A stretch of 64,000 bases of DNA from Thermoguttaceae bacterium (GCA_017441605.1 JAFRXD010000029.1:31090-95089), one strand, 5' to 3'; shown: positions 17,397 through 29,400, counted from the first letter of the stretch. The notes: generated by a model not told the origin, from the letters alone. Numbers and translations are program-made.

Positions 17397-17963
17397 ATGA
17401 GTCCAAGCGACGATCAAAGCGCGTTTTGCGGTCGCGCGAATCGGGTTCTTTCCGAACGGTTGGAGATCGCCCCGCTGACTCGCCCGGAGACGGAGTTGTA
17501 CTTGACCGACGTCGAGGAGTTCGCTCGCGCCCTCCGATTGAGCGAGGCGCCGAGGGAGCCGGATCCCGACGTTCGCGTCGCCTGCGATTGGCTGATCGAG
17601 GTCGGGTTGCGGTTCGACGCGGCGTCGAGCCCTTACGGCGCCCTTTGGGCGATCGCCGAGCTATCGACGCGTCGAATGATCGGTCGGTTTGGGTTCAAAG
17701 GCGAGCCGATCGACGGCGAGGCCGAGATTTGTTACGGGATCGACCCCGCGTTTCGCGGGCGCGGGTTCGCGACGGAAGCGATTCGCGCCCTGGTCGATTG
17801 GGGTTGGACGCGCCGCGATTTGCGAGGGCTGGTCGCGGAGACCCTGAAAGAAAACGCCGCTTCTCGCCGCGTTCTGACGAAATGCGGTTTTGCGGTCGTC
17901 GGCGAGGAGCGCCCCGACGAGGACGCCCTTTTTTGGAGAATCGAGCGCCCGCGACGCTCTTGA
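17397..17963 (+). CDS. GNAT-family N-acetyltransferase (RimJ/RimL type)
   Basis: A 188-residue acetyltransferase. The acetyl-CoA pyrophosphate-binding motif is FRGRGFATEAIRALVDWGW (near residues 122-140), followed by ETLKENAASRRVLTKCGF, the usual RimJ/RimL C-terminal signature. It transfers an acetyl group from acetyl-CoA to an amine; the substrate is unknown (protein N-termini or small molecules in related enzymes). The ATG at 17397 lies 13 bp after the reductase stop. The pgi promoter overlaps the last codons of this gene. Confidence 0.85.
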   Translation: MSPSDDQSAFCGRANRVLSERLEIAPLTRPETELYLTDVEEFARALRLSEAPREPDPDVRVACDWLIEVGLRFDAASSPYGALWAIAELSTRRMIGRFGFKGEPIDGEAEICYGIDPAFRGRGFATEAIRALVDWGWTRRDLRGLVAETLKENAASRRVLTKCGFAVVGEERPDEDALFWRIERPRRS

Positions 17964-17988
17964 TATTTTATCGCGACGCGCTTATAAT
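17960..17988 (+). promoter_or_regulatory. Near-consensus promoter of pgi
   Basis: TTGATA (17960-17965), a 17-bp spacer, perfect TATAAT (17983-17988). It overlaps the end of the acetyltransferase gene and gives a leader of about 90 nt. Confidence 0.8.
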
Positions 17989-18086
17989 GGGGCGCATTGA
18001 TAGCGAGCTTTGAGTCGCTCCGCTCGGCGGTTTTTTCTCCGAGCGCGAGCGCCCGGGCGTCAACGAAGAACGAGAGGAACTATAAA

Positions 18087-19733
18087 GTGGGTTCGAAATT
18101 AACGCAATCTAAGGTTTGGCAGGACCTCGCCGCGCATAAGAAGGCAATGGAATCGACGTCGATGCGCGAGCTTTTCGCTAGCGATCCCGATCGTTTCAAG
18201 AAGTTCTCGCTGGAATTTCAAGGGATTCTGTTCGACTATTCCAAGAACCGAATTACGAGCGAGACGATCGATTTGCTCGTCGCGCTGGCGGAAGAGTCGG
18301 GGCTCCGCGAAAAGACCGAGGCGATGTTCACCGGGCAAAAGATCAACGTTACCGAGAACCGCGCGGTCTTGCACGTCGCGTTGCGAAATCGTTGCAATCG
18401 ACCTATCTACGTCGACGGCAAAGACGTGATGCCCGACGTGAATCGCGTTTTGGCGAAGATGAAGTCGTTCTGCGACCGCGTTCGCGGCGGGGAATGGCGA
18501 GGACTGACCGGCAAACCGATTACCGACGTCGTCAACGTTGGTATCGGCGGTTCCGACCTGGGTCCCAATATGGTCTGCGAGGCGCTAAAGCCTTATTGGA
18601 CGAATATTACCCCCCATTTCGTGTCCAACGTCGACGGAACCCATATCGTCGAGACCCTGAAGAAGCTCGATCCCGAGACGACCCTCTTTATTATCGCCTC
18701 GAAGACGTTCACGACCCAAGAGACCATGACGAACGCGGAATCCGCGAAGAAATGGTTCCTCGAAAAGACCGGAGACGAGTCGGCGGTCGCGAAGCATTTC
18801 GTCGCCCTGTCCACGAATCGCGAGGCGGTCGAGAAGTTCGGAATCGACCCCGACAATATGTTCGAGTTCTGGAACTGGGTCGGAGGTCGATACTCCCTTT
18901 GGAGCGCGATCGGGCTTAGCATCGCGCTGGCGGTCGGTTTCGACAACTTCGAGCGCCTCCTCGACGGCGCCCACGAGATGGACGAGTATTTCCGCTCGGC
19001 TCCCTATCGCGAGAATATTCCCGTTCTTATGGCGCTACTAGGCGTTTGGCACAACAATTTCTGGGGCGCCGAAACTCAGGCGATTTTGCCTTACGACCAG
19101 TATTTGAGCCGATTCCCCGCCTTCCTGCAGCAAGGGGACATGGAGAGCAACGGAAAGGGCGTCGATCGCGAGAACAACCGCGTCGATTACTCGACAGGCT
19201 CGATCGTCTGGGGCGAGCCCGGAACCAACGGGCAGCACGCGTTTTACCAGCTCATCCATCAAGGGACGAAGCTAATTCCGTGCGATTTCCTCGCTCCGGT
19301 TCAAACCCAAAACCCGATCGGCGACCACCACAATAAATTGATCGCCAACTTTATCGCCCAAACCGAGGCCCTGATGAAGGGCAAGACGGAAGAGGAAGCC
19401 TACGCGGAGCTCGTAAAGTCCGGGCTCGACGATGCGGAGGCGCGACGTTTGGCTCCCTCGAAGGTCTTCACCGGAAATCGACCGACCAACTCGATTTTCT
19501 TCGAGAAACTCGACCCCGCGATGCTAGGGCGACTAATCGCTATGTACGAAATGAAGATTTTCGTCCAAGGGATTGTCTGGAACGTCAATTCGTTCGACCA
19601 AATGGGCGTCGAGCTCGGCAAACAACTCGCGAAAGCGGTCTTGCCCGAGCTGACTTCCTCCGCTCCGACGACTTCTCACGACTCCTCGACCAACGCGCTG
19701 ATCGAATTCTATAAATCGCGCCGAGCGAAATAG
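18087..19733 (+). CDS. pgi: Glucose-6-phosphate isomerase
   Basis: A 548-residue enzyme interconverting glucose 6-phosphate and fructose 6-phosphate in glycolysis and gluconeogenesis. Signatures: [14 protein letters not shown] (sugar phosphate binding), [31 protein letters not shown], and the catalytic region [20 protein letters not shown] holding the active-site Glu and His. The C-terminal Lys is in [14 protein letters not shown]. The length matches E. coli Pgi (549). The GTG at 18087 has GAGGA 8 nt upstream and family-like N-terminal sequence; the in-frame TTG at 17997 would add a tail of no likeness. It has its own strong promoter and a terminator shared with the convergent antiporter gene. 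Confidence 0.97.
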   Translation: MGSKLTQSKVWQDLAAHKKAMESTSMRELFASDPDRFKKFSLEFQGILFDYSKNRITSETIDLLVALAEESGLREKTEAMFTGQKINVTENRAVLHVALRNRCNRPIYVDGKDVMPDVNRVLAKMKSFCDRVRGGEWRGLTGKPITDVVNVGIGGSDLGPNMVCEALKPYWTNITPHFVSNVDGTHIVETLKKLDPETTLFIIASKTFTTQETMTNAESAKKWFLEKTGDESAVAKHFVALSTNREAVEKFGIDPDNMFEFWNWVGGRYSLWSAIGLSIALAVGFDNFERLLDGAHEMDEYFRSAPYRENIPVLMALLGVWHNNFWGAETQAILPYDQYLSRFPAFLQQGDMESNGKGVDRENNRVDYSTGSIVWGEPGTNGQHAFYQLIHQGTKLIPCDFLAPVQTQNPIGDHHNKLIANFIAQTEALMKGKTEEEAYAELVKSGLDDAEARRLAPSKVFTGNRPTNSIFFEKLDPAMLGRLIAMYEMKIFVQGIVWNVNSFDQMGVELGKQLAKAVLPELTSSAPTTSHDSSTNALIEFYKSRRAK

Positions 19734-19768
19734 TTGAAACGGGCGTTTCGCGTTCGCGTTCCCATACG

Positions 19769-19805
19769 AAAGGGCTTCGCCGATTCTCTCGACGAAGCCC
19801 TTTTT
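19769..19805. terminator. Bidirectional terminator between pgi and the antiporter gene
   Basis: Stem AAAGGGCTTCG / CGAAGCCCTTTTT; A-run on the left and T-run on the right, so it serves both convergent genes. Confidence 0.85.
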
Positions 19806-19860
19806 CGCTCGAGCCTCTCGCGAACCCCGGCTCGTTCCCTTACCGAGGAGAGGTTCCCGA

Positions 19861-21642
19861 TTACGCGATTTCCTCTTTGTCGGCCTCGATTTTCGCGGGA
19901 ATTTTCTTGCCGAAGATTCTCAGACTCAGACAGGTCGTCGCGATCGCGACCGGTAAAACGACCCAAATGGAGACCCCGAAACCGACGGGAAGAAAACCGA
20001 ATAGAATCGCGATTCCCGCGACGAACAAACCGTAGGGCAACTGGGTTTCGACGTGCTCCAGCATGCCGCACCGCGCGCTCGTCGCGGAGAGGATCGTGGT
20101 GTCGGAGATCGGCGAGCCGTGGTCCCCGAAAATCGCGCCCGTCAAGACGGCGGCGGCGCACGCGATAAGATAGGGATAATCGCCCGGCATAAGCGCGTTC
20201 GCGAACGGGATCGCCAGAGGGGTAACGATCGCCATCGTCCCGTAGGACGTCCCCGTGGCGAACGAAATGACCGCCGCGAAAACGAAAATCAAGGTCGGCA
20301 ACAAGAACGTCGGGGTTCCTTCCGAAAGCGCTCCGACAAGGAATTGCGCGGTTCCCAAGTGGTCCTTGTTAATGCAGGTCGAGAGCGTCCACGCGAGGAT
20401 TAAAATGACGAACGTGAAACAGAGCGATTTCACGCCCGCCAACCACGCGTTCACCGAACCCGAGACGGTCGTCTTGCGGAAGACGACGTTCATGCCAAAG
20501 GCGACGATTCCCGCGAGGAGCGCCGCGCGGAAAATCGAGACCGCCGCGTCGGCGGCGCCTAAAATTTCGCGGATCGAAGTCGCGTTAAGCTCTTGGATCG
20601 TCGCGATTTTCTCCGCGTCTCCGCCCGCCATAATCGCGGTCCGACCCGACGCGTAGAAGAACGCGAACGCAGATACGATCAGAACGAGCAAGGGAACGAT
20701 CGCGAAGAGCGACGTCCCGAGCGTCGATTTCTTCTTCAAGCTCTTGGCGCCCGATTCGACCCCGTCGCTCGCCCCGCTCAACGCGTCGTCGATCGAAATG
20801 ACCTCCGAGTTCATATCGCGAAGAAAACCCTTTCGCGCGAGAATTTCCGCTTTGCGCATCGGGCCGAAGTCGCGCAACGTAACGGCGCTAAAAAAGACGA
20901 ACGCGAGCATGAGCAGGTTGTAGAACCGATACGGAATCGACGAGACGAACAGTCCGTAGGCGCTTATATTGCCCGAGAGCCCCGCGTCGGTCAGCCCGGA
21001 ATCGAGGTACGCCACCTCGGTTCCGATCCACGTGGAGATCAGCGCGATTCCCGCGATCGGCGCGGCGGTCGCGTCGAGAATAAAAGCGAGCTTTTCCCGC
21101 GAGACCCGAGCGCGATCGGTAATGGGACGGACGATCGGGCCGCGGATTTGCACGTTGGCGTAATCGTCGAAGAAGACGAAAAGCCCGAGTAGCCACGAAA
21201 CGAGTTGAGCCCCGATCGGACCGCGCGCGAGTTTGACGCACTGTTCCGCGACCGCGCGAACCCCTCCGCTCGCCGCGAGGAGCCCGACCAAACCCCCGAT
21301 CGCCCCGCATTGCAGAAGAATTCCCGCGTTGCCCGGTTTCGCCACGACGTCGAGCATCGTTTGGCTCGCGATTTCAAAAGACCTACCAATGGCGATTACC
21401 GGCGCGGCTCCTCCTCCGAGCGCCAAGAGATACCCCGCCGAAAACACCCCGACGAGCAAGGAAACCACGACGTTGCGCGTCGCGAACGCCAGTAAAACCG
21501 CGATTATCGGGGGAGCGATCGACCAGATTCCGTTCGGCGCCCAAAAGGACGACTCGGGGAACGTCGCGGAAGTCAAGGGCGCGAGAATCCACGCGAGCGG
21601 GACTAACAAGCAAATCGCGACAAAAACAACTTTTTTTATCAT
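19861..21642 (-). CDS. NhaC-family Na+/H+ antiporter-like membrane protein
   Basis: A 593-residue inner-membrane transporter with about 12-14 hydrophobic segments. It has the two inverted half-domains typical of the NhaC family: FVFFDDYANVQIRGP in the first half and IFGDHGSPISDTTILSA in the second. A hydrophilic loop at about residues 265-310 joins them. Family members exchange Na+ for protons or carry small organic ions. The ion or substrate cannot be told from sequence alone. The ATG at 21642 lies 84 bp below a strong promoter. Single-gene unit. Confidence 0.85.
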   Translation of the reverse strand: MIKKVVFVAICLLVPLAWILAPLTSATFPESSFWAPNGIWSIAPPIIAVLLAFATRNVVVSLLVGVFSAGYLLALGGGAAPVIAIGRSFEIASQTMLDVVAKPGNAGILLQCGAIGGLVGLLAASGGVRAVAEQCVKLARGPIGAQLVSWLLGLFVFFDDYANVQIRGPIVRPITDRARVSREKLAFILDATAAPIAGIALISTWIGTEVAYLDSGLTDAGLSGNISAYGLFVSSIPYRFYNLLMLAFVFFSAVTLRDFGPMRKAEILARKGFLRDMNSEVISIDDALSGASDGVESGAKSLKKKSTLGTSLFAIVPLLVLIVSAFAFFYASGRTAIMAGGDAEKIATIQELNATSIREILGAADAAVSIFRAALLAGIVAFGMNVVFRKTTVSGSVNAWLAGVKSLCFTFVILILAWTLSTCINKDHLGTAQFLVGALSEGTPTFLLPTLIFVFAAVISFATGTSYGTMAIVTPLAIPFANALMPGDYPYLIACAAAVLTGAIFGDHGSPISDTTILSATSARCGMLEHVETQLPYGLFVAGIAILFGFLPVGFGVSIWVVLPVAIATTCLSLRIFGKKIPAKIEADKEEIA

Positions 21643-21955
21643 GGGGATCGCCCAACCGGCGCCGATCGCGCCGCAAAACGAGTTCGTGCTAAAAACGCGA
21701 GGCGAACGGTTTCGCCCGTCCCTCTAGTATAGGCGCGCGAGTCGACCTCGTCAAGCGTTGCGTCGCTCGGGGAACGTCGCGATTTGGGGACGGGAACCTT
21801 AGCAAAAAAAACTAAAATCTTAAATTTTTCCCATTAAACTTAACCCGCCGGGGGCGCGGCGCCCGATAATTCGGGAAGAAAAGGATTGTCCCTAGGCGTC
21901 GCCGACGGAGCGTCGACGCGTCTGTGTTTACCGCCCGTTATATAAGGCAACTATT
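21643..21955. other. Divergent intergenic stretch of 313 bp
   Basis: No gene. It holds the antiporter promoter (21726-21754) and an AT-rich tract at about 21802-21838 (eight A in a row, then TTAAATTTTT) that may be an UP element or a protein-binding site for the porin gene. I could not place a convincing -35/-10 pair for the porin. Confidence 0.5.
21726..21754 (-). promoter_or_regulatory. Promoter of the NhaC-family gene
   Basis: On the minus strand, TTGACG (21754-21749), a 17-bp spacer, TATACT (21731-21726). The sequence after the -10 (AGAGG) is the same as at the promoter at 35933-35961. Confidence 0.72.
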
Positions 21956-23218
21956 ATGAAACGGATTTTAATATTGGCGGCCCTATTGGGCGCCGCGTCG
22001 CTCAGCGGCTCCGCGTTTGCCTACAACTACGTCTATCGCGTTCCCGGCGCCGACGGCGCGCCGGGCGCTCCCCAACCGACCGCCGGTCCTCTCGACGAAC
22101 AGACCGTTTATTCCAGCGCGATCTCCGAAGAGGTCGGAGCCCCCGAGGAACAGGGCAAGCTCATTAGTGGAAGCATCGTCGGCTCTTGGGCCGACGGGTT
22201 TGGACAAGGCGGCGACGTCTGGCAAATGAACCAAGTTTGGCTCACTAGCGAAAAGATCGCCAGAACCGAGCCCGGTATGGTCGACTTTGGATATCGCGTG
22301 GACGCCCTCTTTGGCACGAACATTCTACAGTCCTCCGACGGTTTCGACGGAAAATGGGGCGTTAGCGGCGACGGTTACGGCGCTTCCATTTATCAAGCTT
22401 ACGGCGAAATTGGTTGGGGCAAATTGGCGCTTAAGGGCGGTAAATTCGGAACCAATATCGGTATCGAATCGGTCGACGCCTCCGCGAACGATTTCGCGAC
22501 CCACTCGCATATGTTTAGGCACGAGCCCGCGACCCACACGGGCGGTCTGTTCACGTTCCACGCGACCGACAACTTCAGTCTCGACTTCGGAATGGTCTCC
22601 GGCGTCGACAATAGCTTCGACAACCGTCGCGGCGACACGGGGTTCCTTTTCGGAGCCAATCTCGATCTCGCCGAGAACGTTTCCGTCTCTTACGCCGGCG
22701 CTCTGTCTCAAGTTCATAGCGAGCTCGGCGAAAATCGCGCCGCCACCTCTTGGGGCTACTACGACGACCTGTTCGGCGTTCCGGTCGGGGACAACGACGA
22801 GTATCTGCAAACGATTACCGCCACGATCAATTTCACCGACAAGTTCAGCTATTCGTTCGCGACCAACTACGGAACGATGTCCGATCGTCGAGCCCACGAC
22901 GCCCGCTACGGACAACTCGGTTTCGCCAACTACTTTGGCTATCAATTGACCGAATGTCTCAAAGCCGCCGTTCGTTACGAATACTACACCCAATGGCTCG
23001 AAGACGCCGGCAAACCGTTCGGCGCGTTCGCTCCTTGGGCGGAGCGTCGCCAAAACATCCACGACGTCTCCTTCTCCTTGGTCTACAAGCCGATCGAGAA
23101 CATCTTCATTCTGCCCGAAGTTCGCTACGACTGGATCGAAACCGGCGACGTCAAGAACCATTTCTCGGTTAAAGACGACGGACTCACCGGCGCCGTCGCT
23201 TGCGGTATCGTCTTCTAA
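21956..23218 (+). CDS. Outer-membrane beta-barrel porin (BBP2/OmpL-like)
   Basis: A 420-residue exported protein. The Sec signal peptide is MKRILILAALLGAASLSGSAFA, with cleavage after AFA at about residue 22. After a Pro/Gly-rich linker the rest is made of alternating amphipathic strands (for example SVSYAGALSQVHSEL and YSFATNYGTMSD), ending in a terminal Phe (GIVF) as expected for an outer-membrane assembly signal. The pattern DFGYRVDALFGTN and GWGKLALKGGKFGTNIGIE matches the putative beta-barrel porin-2 family of planctomycetes. It probably allows diffusion of small solutes. AAGG about 11 nt before the ATG. It ends at a terminator. Confidence 0.85.
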   Translation: MKRILILAALLGAASLSGSAFAYNYVYRVPGADGAPGAPQPTAGPLDEQTVYSSAISEEVGAPEEQGKLISGSIVGSWADGFGQGGDVWQMNQVWLTSEKIARTEPGMVDFGYRVDALFGTNILQSSDGFDGKWGVSGDGYGASIYQAYGEIGWGKLALKGGKFGTNIGIESVDASANDFATHSHMFRHEPATHTGGLFTFHATDNFSLDFGMVSGVDNSFDNRRGDTGFLFGANLDLAENVSVSYAGALSQVHSELGENRAATSWGYYDDLFGVPVGDNDEYLQTITATINFTDKFSYSFATNYGTMSDRRAHDARYGQLGFANYFGYQLTECLKAAVRYEYYTQWLEDAGKPFGAFAPWAERRQNIHDVSFSLVYKPIENIFILPEVRYDWIETGDVKNHFSVKDDGLTGAVACGIVF

Positions 23219-23251
23219 ACTCGCGAGTTTCGCGCGCATTTGGAAATCAAA

Positions 23252-23290
23252 AAACCTCGGAGACGATAACCTTCCGAGGTTTATTTCTTT
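23252..23290 (+). terminator. Terminator of the porin gene
   Basis: Stem AAACCTCGG / CCGAGGTTT with a 13-nt loop, followed by ATTTCTTTT. Confidence 0.8.
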
Positions 23291-23382
23291 TGGCGCGGCG
23301 AACTTTGGATAAACTTCCCGCCCGCGTTGTTCGCGCGACTTATTTGGAACGACTCAACTGGTCTTATGGTCGTTTGCTCGAT

Positions 23383-23417
23383 AAAAAACGGCTCCGCGTC
23401 GCATAGGCGCGGAGCCG
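23383..23417 (-). terminator. Terminator of the giant secreted protein gene
   Basis: On the minus strand, a 10-bp stem CGGCTCCGCG / CGCGGAGCCG with a 9-nt loop, followed by TTTTTT. Confidence 0.85.
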
Positions 23418-23445
23418 CTTTCGCTTTTCCTCAACTGGAAGTCGC

Positions 23446-26400
23446 TTACTTCGTTAGCGACTCGGCGAGGACGTCCCAGAACGCGTCGAGGTCGTCTTGC
23501 TCAAAGTAGTTCTCGAAAGGCGAGTCGTCGTCCAGAAGGGCGCTCGAGGTCGGAGCCTGGGAACCTCCGAGCGTTAGCGCCTCGAACGTCGTCCACTCCG
23601 AATCGGAATAGCCAACCGCGGTCGCTTTCAGGCGGAAGTAGTAAGTCGTCCCGGAAGAGAGCCCCGAGATCGTTTTGGCGCCGACCGTCGAGTAATTCTT
23701 GGTCGCGACCGTCGCGAACGTCGGATCGGTTCCGTATTCGAGAACGTAGTTCGTCGCGTTCTCGACGGCGACCAATTTGATCACGACGGCGGTTTTGGTC
23801 GGCGAAACGCTCGGCGCGACGGGCGCGGGAAGCGGCGTCGCCGCCTTGGTCGTCGCGTTTCCGACGATGACCGACCACGAGGAGTCGACGCGCGAGACGT
23901 TGTCCCCCAAAGCGCGGACTTTGTAGTAGTACTTCGTATTCGGATTCAACCCGGTAAGCGAAACGATACCCGAAGAGGCGGGCGCTTGGGCGTATTGAGC
24001 GTCCGAGAAATCGGAGCTCGTCGACCACATTACCTCGAAACCGGACGCGCCCGCGGAATTGTAGCATCTGACGTTAATAAAATCGGAGCCGACTTTACTT
24101 GCGAAGAAGGTCGGAACCGCGAGTTGCCCCGCCGCGATCGGTTTGCCGTTGTTGTCGTTCCAGCCCGAGTCGTTCGCGATCGAGGACCTCGCCTTAACGC
24201 GGACGTAGTACGGGGTTCCAAAAGTCAGACCGGAAATCGTCTTCGCGCCCGCGCCGGAGAAGATTCTCGTCGTCGAATTGGAGAAGTCCGAGTTTACGCT
24301 GTATTCGACGACGTACTCCTCCGCTTTGTCGACCGCGCCGATATTGACGACGATCGCGGTCTTGGTCGCGGAGAACTTCAAGGTCGGGACGGCGCATTTG
24401 TCGGTCGAAGTGTAAACTCGCCCCGTCGCGTAGACGGAATCGTCATGCCCGGTCGCGATCGCCTTGACGCGGACGTAATAGCCCGTTTGGGTCGGCAAAC
24501 CGGATATCGTTTTCGTTCCCGCGCTTGCGTAAATCTTCTCGCTATAGGTCGCGAAAGTGGAGTCGGTCGAGTATTGGACGACGTACTTCTGCGCGTCCTC
24601 TACCGCGTCGATCTTTACGACGATCGCGGTTTTTGTACCCGAGAGTCCGATAACCGGGGTCGCGAGTCGCGGTCCCGCGGACGGTTGAGTCTTGGCGGAA
24701 ATCGACGTCCACTCGGAATCGTAGCATTCTTCGGCGACTGCCTTGATGCGGAAATAGTAGGTCGCGCCAATAGTTAGACCGGAGATCGTCATCGTTCCTG
24801 GCTCGGATCGCGTCAGTACGGTCGACGATTGAAACTTATTGTTTCGCGAATATTCGACGACGTAACTCTCCGCGCCTTGGACTATTCCGATATTGAGAGT
24901 AATCGAGGTCGAAGTCGAGGCGGTCGACGCGAAGGTCGGGGTCTCGAGTTTCGGAGTGGGAATCGGCGCGTTGATCGTCAGGTCGTAAAGAACTCCTCTA
25001 GGATTGAAATTGGAACTCGCGTCCGCATCGTATTCCACGAACAAGTAGTAAGTTCCGGCGGGAATCCCATAAAGCGGAACCCTTTCTTCGCGACGATCGT
25101 CGGTCGACAACGAGATCAAGGCGCCCGTCGAATTATAAAGGTAAGCGTCGAGACTCCCACTTGAGACTGCGACATAAGAATCGATCTTACCCTCGTCGAG
25201 GATGGTAAACTTGTAATAGTCTTTATCGGCGCTGGAACTTATGTTCGCGGTGTAAGTCGACTCGCCCGCGAGTTCGCCGAGATCAAACGCGCTCTCCAAC
25301 GTATCGTTCGACTCGTAAGCGTCGATGGTTACGGCGTCAAAAGTTGTCCAGTTTGAATCGGAATAGCCGGTCGCGGTCGCTTTGACGCGGAAGTAGTAGC
25401 GCGTATTGACGTCGAGATTCGCGATGGTCTGGGCTCCCGATGCGGAGAAGGAGACGTTGGAGTAGGAATCGAACGTCGGGTCGGTTCCGTACTGAACGAC
25501 ATATTTCTGCGCGTTCTCGACAGAGGCGACGTCGAGGGTTATCGACGAGGCGGTTTGGGTCGGAATCGAGACGCTCGGGCGCTTCAAAACGTTCGAGGGC
25601 GCCGAAATCGTTAGCGAGTAAGGAACGGGCGGTTCGGACGCGCTGAGGTAATTATAAACGTAAAGGTAGTAATCGCCCGGCGCGAGCCCTTCGAGCGAAA
25701 TATTCTCCTCGCCGGTCATTTTCGTCGACGATTTGAGTAGATTATATCCGGAATCGTAAAGCTTGACGTCAATATCGATTCCGATATCTTCGTTGTGCGA
25801 GTAAAGGAGTTTGACGTAAGAGCTCGACGTTCCGGTCGCCCCGATGGAGAATTTGTACCAATCTCGGTCGCTATTCGAGTGCAGGGAAAGTTGGGGCAAG
25901 TTCGCGACCCCGGCGATCGTTTCAAGGTCGTAAGCGCTCGAGAACGAATCGTTCGGCTCGTAGGCGTCGTACGGAGACGGATCGTCCGGAATGGCGTCGG
26001 TCGTTAAAGTCCCAACTCCGGTCCATAGAGAATCGAGATACCCCGGCGCGGTCGCCTTAACGCGGAAATAATAGGTCGTCGACGGAGTCAAATTCTTGAC
26101 GCGGTGGCGGTAGGCAAAATCATAGATCGCGCCGTAATCGTCGTATTCTTCGTAATGGGTCTCGCCGACGAGCGCTGAGTAAACAATGGTCGTCGACGTC
26201 GCAAAGGTTGGGTCGGTTCCGTATTCAAGGACGTAGTTCACCGCGTTCGGAACGATCGACCACGAAATATCCATAGAGTCGTAGGTCGCGTCGAAATAGT
26301 TGAAATACCAATAGTGGGAATAGAAGGAATCGTCGGTCTCAAGGCAAGGACGATCCAATTCGTTTTCGACGAGCGGACTTGGCGGGACGATTTCCAACGA

Positions 26401-29400
26401 GTAAGGGAGGCCGACGCGATCGCGATTGTAAACGCGGAGATAATAATTGCCCGCCGGCAAGTTCTCAAACGAAATCGTCTTAACGTCGGATTTAAATTCA
26501 TAAGTTTCGGTGGCGTAGTAGCCGGGGTAATAATATTCGCCCCCTTCTTCGTCATATTCGTAATAATCATTGTACCACCGCTCGTACTCGCCGTACAAAT
26601 CGAAGACGAGATCGGCGTTTTCGGGCGCGCCGTCGCAAACAAGTCGGATCGAGCCCTCGGGACCTCCGTTGGCGACCGTCGTAAACGCGAACCAGTCGAC
26701 GTCGCGACTCGAGTCCAAGTTCAAGTGGTAACTTACTGCCTCGGTTAGGGTTCCCAAGTCGCGAGCCCTGGGCATAGAATCGTTTGTCTCGAACGGATCG
26801 GGATTCGCGATTAGCCTATCGACGCTCGTCCAACGCGACTCGCGCCCGTCGTCGGAGATCGACTTGACCCGGAAGAAATAAGGCGCGTTGGGCGTCAAAC
26901 CGGTAAGAGTCCAAGTTCCCGCCTCGGCGCGGGTTTCTTGTGTAAACTCGTTAAACTCGCGATCTGTCCCGTATTGAAGAACGTAAGCGCTCGCGTCCTC
27001 GACGGCGCCGATCTCGACGGCGACCTCGGGAGACGCGACTTGAACCGCGAGATTCGGACTAGACAATGCGTTCGTTTCGTTCGCGTAGATTTCCAACGAA
27101 TAGTTTCCGCCAACGCCGGAAGACGACCTGTAATTGTAAATTTTAACGAAGTATTCGCCGTCCGCCCAATCTTTTAGGGAAACGTTCTCGACGCCGGTGG
27201 TTCCAGATCTGCCCGCGACGTAGCTTCCCTCCGAATTGTAAACGGTAATATCGACGTCGAAACTACCGGATTGAACGTACGTTACTTTAAGGTAGTCGTT
27301 GTCCCCGGGCGAGGTGATCGAGAATTTGTAGTAATCGACGTCGGACCCTGTCGCGAGCTCGCCGTTGACGTTTCTCGTTCCGACGATAGCGCCGAGATCG
27401 GTTGCGGTCTCCATCGCGTCGTTCGGCTCGCCGTTTAGATAAATGGTCGTGATTACTTCTTCTTCTTCTTCAAGATTCATAATGGTATAGACGTCGACTG
27501 CAGTCGCCGGAATAGTCCAGGGGGTCAGACCGTCGATAGAGCCTACTTCTCTTCCGGAACTATCAAAGACGAACGGCTCTGTCCATAAAACCGTTATGTC
27601 GGCGCGATTAACCGCGCTTAAATTGATCGTTTCGCATTCGTCGTCGAACTTGAGCCGCGTAAGGAGGAGATTACTGGAAAGATCGATCGACTCGACGCCC
27701 GAGGACTGGAAATGCAGTTCGCCAAGATTCGGGTTCTCGGAGAGATCGAGTTCCGTTAGTTTGTTGTTCGAGCAGTCGAGCCCCGTTAGATTCGCGAGCT
27801 CGGAGAGATCGAGTTCGGTTAGCTCGTTATACGAGCAATCGAGAGCCGTTAGATCCTCGCAATCGGATAGGTCGAGACTCGATAGCGCGTTATGGTAGCA
27901 AAAGAGAACTTCCAGATTCTCGCAATCTGAGAGATCGAGACTCGATAGCGCGTTAGACTCGCAATAAAGTTCTTTTAGATTCGAGCAACCGGAAAGGTTT
28001 AGCCTCGCGAGAACTTCGTTTTCGTAACAGTCGACGTATTCGAGACTCGAACAACCGGCAAGGTTTATGTCGGTAAGATTCCGGTTCCAGCAACACTCGA
28101 TTTCCTTCAAATTTACAAGTCCCGATAGGTCGAGACTCGATAATTTGAAAGAATTGCAATGAAGATACGTTAGATTCGCGCAACCGGAAAGATTGACGGA
28201 TTCGCAAAAAACGTTGTAGAAATACAACCTTTCTAGCGCGTCGCAAGCGCTTAGATCGACTACTTCATATTCGTACGGAAAGGGAGAGCTCAAAAATTCA
28301 AGCGAGATCAGTCTTCCCTCGTCGTTAAACTCGGCTGCGAAAGGGGTCCAATTTTCGAAATTAAGCGCGGCGAGGGCGGCGACGTCCCCCGCGTTGTAGT
28401 CGAGGGTCGACGCCGAGGCGGTCGCCCAAGTCGAGTCGAGGCAACGCTCGGAAGTCGCCTTGACGCGTAGGAAATAGGTCGTCCCGATCTCTAAGCCATC
28501 GAGCGTTTTCGTTCCGGGTTCCGAATACAATTCTCGTCTCGCGTTCGAGAAGTCGGGGTTCTCGTCGATTTCGAGAACGTACCCGGTCGCGTTGGCGACT
28601 TTGCCGATTTCGACTTCGAGCCTTCCGAGCTTTCCGGTTGCGGCAACGGTCGGCTCGACTAGGGGTTCCGCTTTGGTCGCCGCGTCGAAAACGGTCCATT
28701 CGGAGTCTTCGTAGCCATCCGCGATCGCCATAGCGCGGAAGTAGTGGGTCGTTCCGGACGCCAAGCCGGAAATCGTCTTCGAACCGGCGTTGAGATAAAT
28801 CTTCTCGGAATAGGTCGAGAAGGTCGGATCCTCGGAGTAGTGAACGACGTATTTCGAGGCGTTAGCGACCGCCGTGATTTTTAGAACGGCGGCGTTTTTA
28901 GTCGTCGACGCGGTAACGACCGGAGCCGAAAGACGTCGCGAGGCGGGGGCAGGAGCGGAAACAAACAGCTCGTAGTCCGCTTCGGAGTTGCTTGTGCCGC
29001 CGTTATAGACGCGGAGGTAATAGGTTCCGGCGGATTTGCCGTTGAGCGAGATTTTCTCGACGCCAGTCTCGTCGGTCGAGAGGCCGACGAGCGCGTCGAA
29101 AGAGTCGTAGAGCTTAGCGTCGACGTTGAGGCCCCCGTAATTCGCGTAATTCAGCGCGATATAGGAATTGGCGTCTCCCTTCGCGGCGAGCTCGAATTTG
29201 TACCAGTCGACGTCGGTCGCGTTGTGCAGGCTCGCTTGGCGGGTCGACTCGCCCGAGAGGGTTCCTAGATCCCAAGCGGATTCTCGATCGTCGTTTAGTT
29301 CGAACGCGTCGCCGGTCCTCGCGGTAAAGGTCGTCCAAGCGGAATCGGAATAACCGGTCGCGGTCGCTTTGACGCGGAAGTAGTAGCGCGTATTGGCTTC

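Noticed and set aside
27640..28240. Regular 63-bp repeats considered as a CRISPR array
   Set aside because: The repeats are coding, in frame, of leucine-rich type and have no unique spacers.
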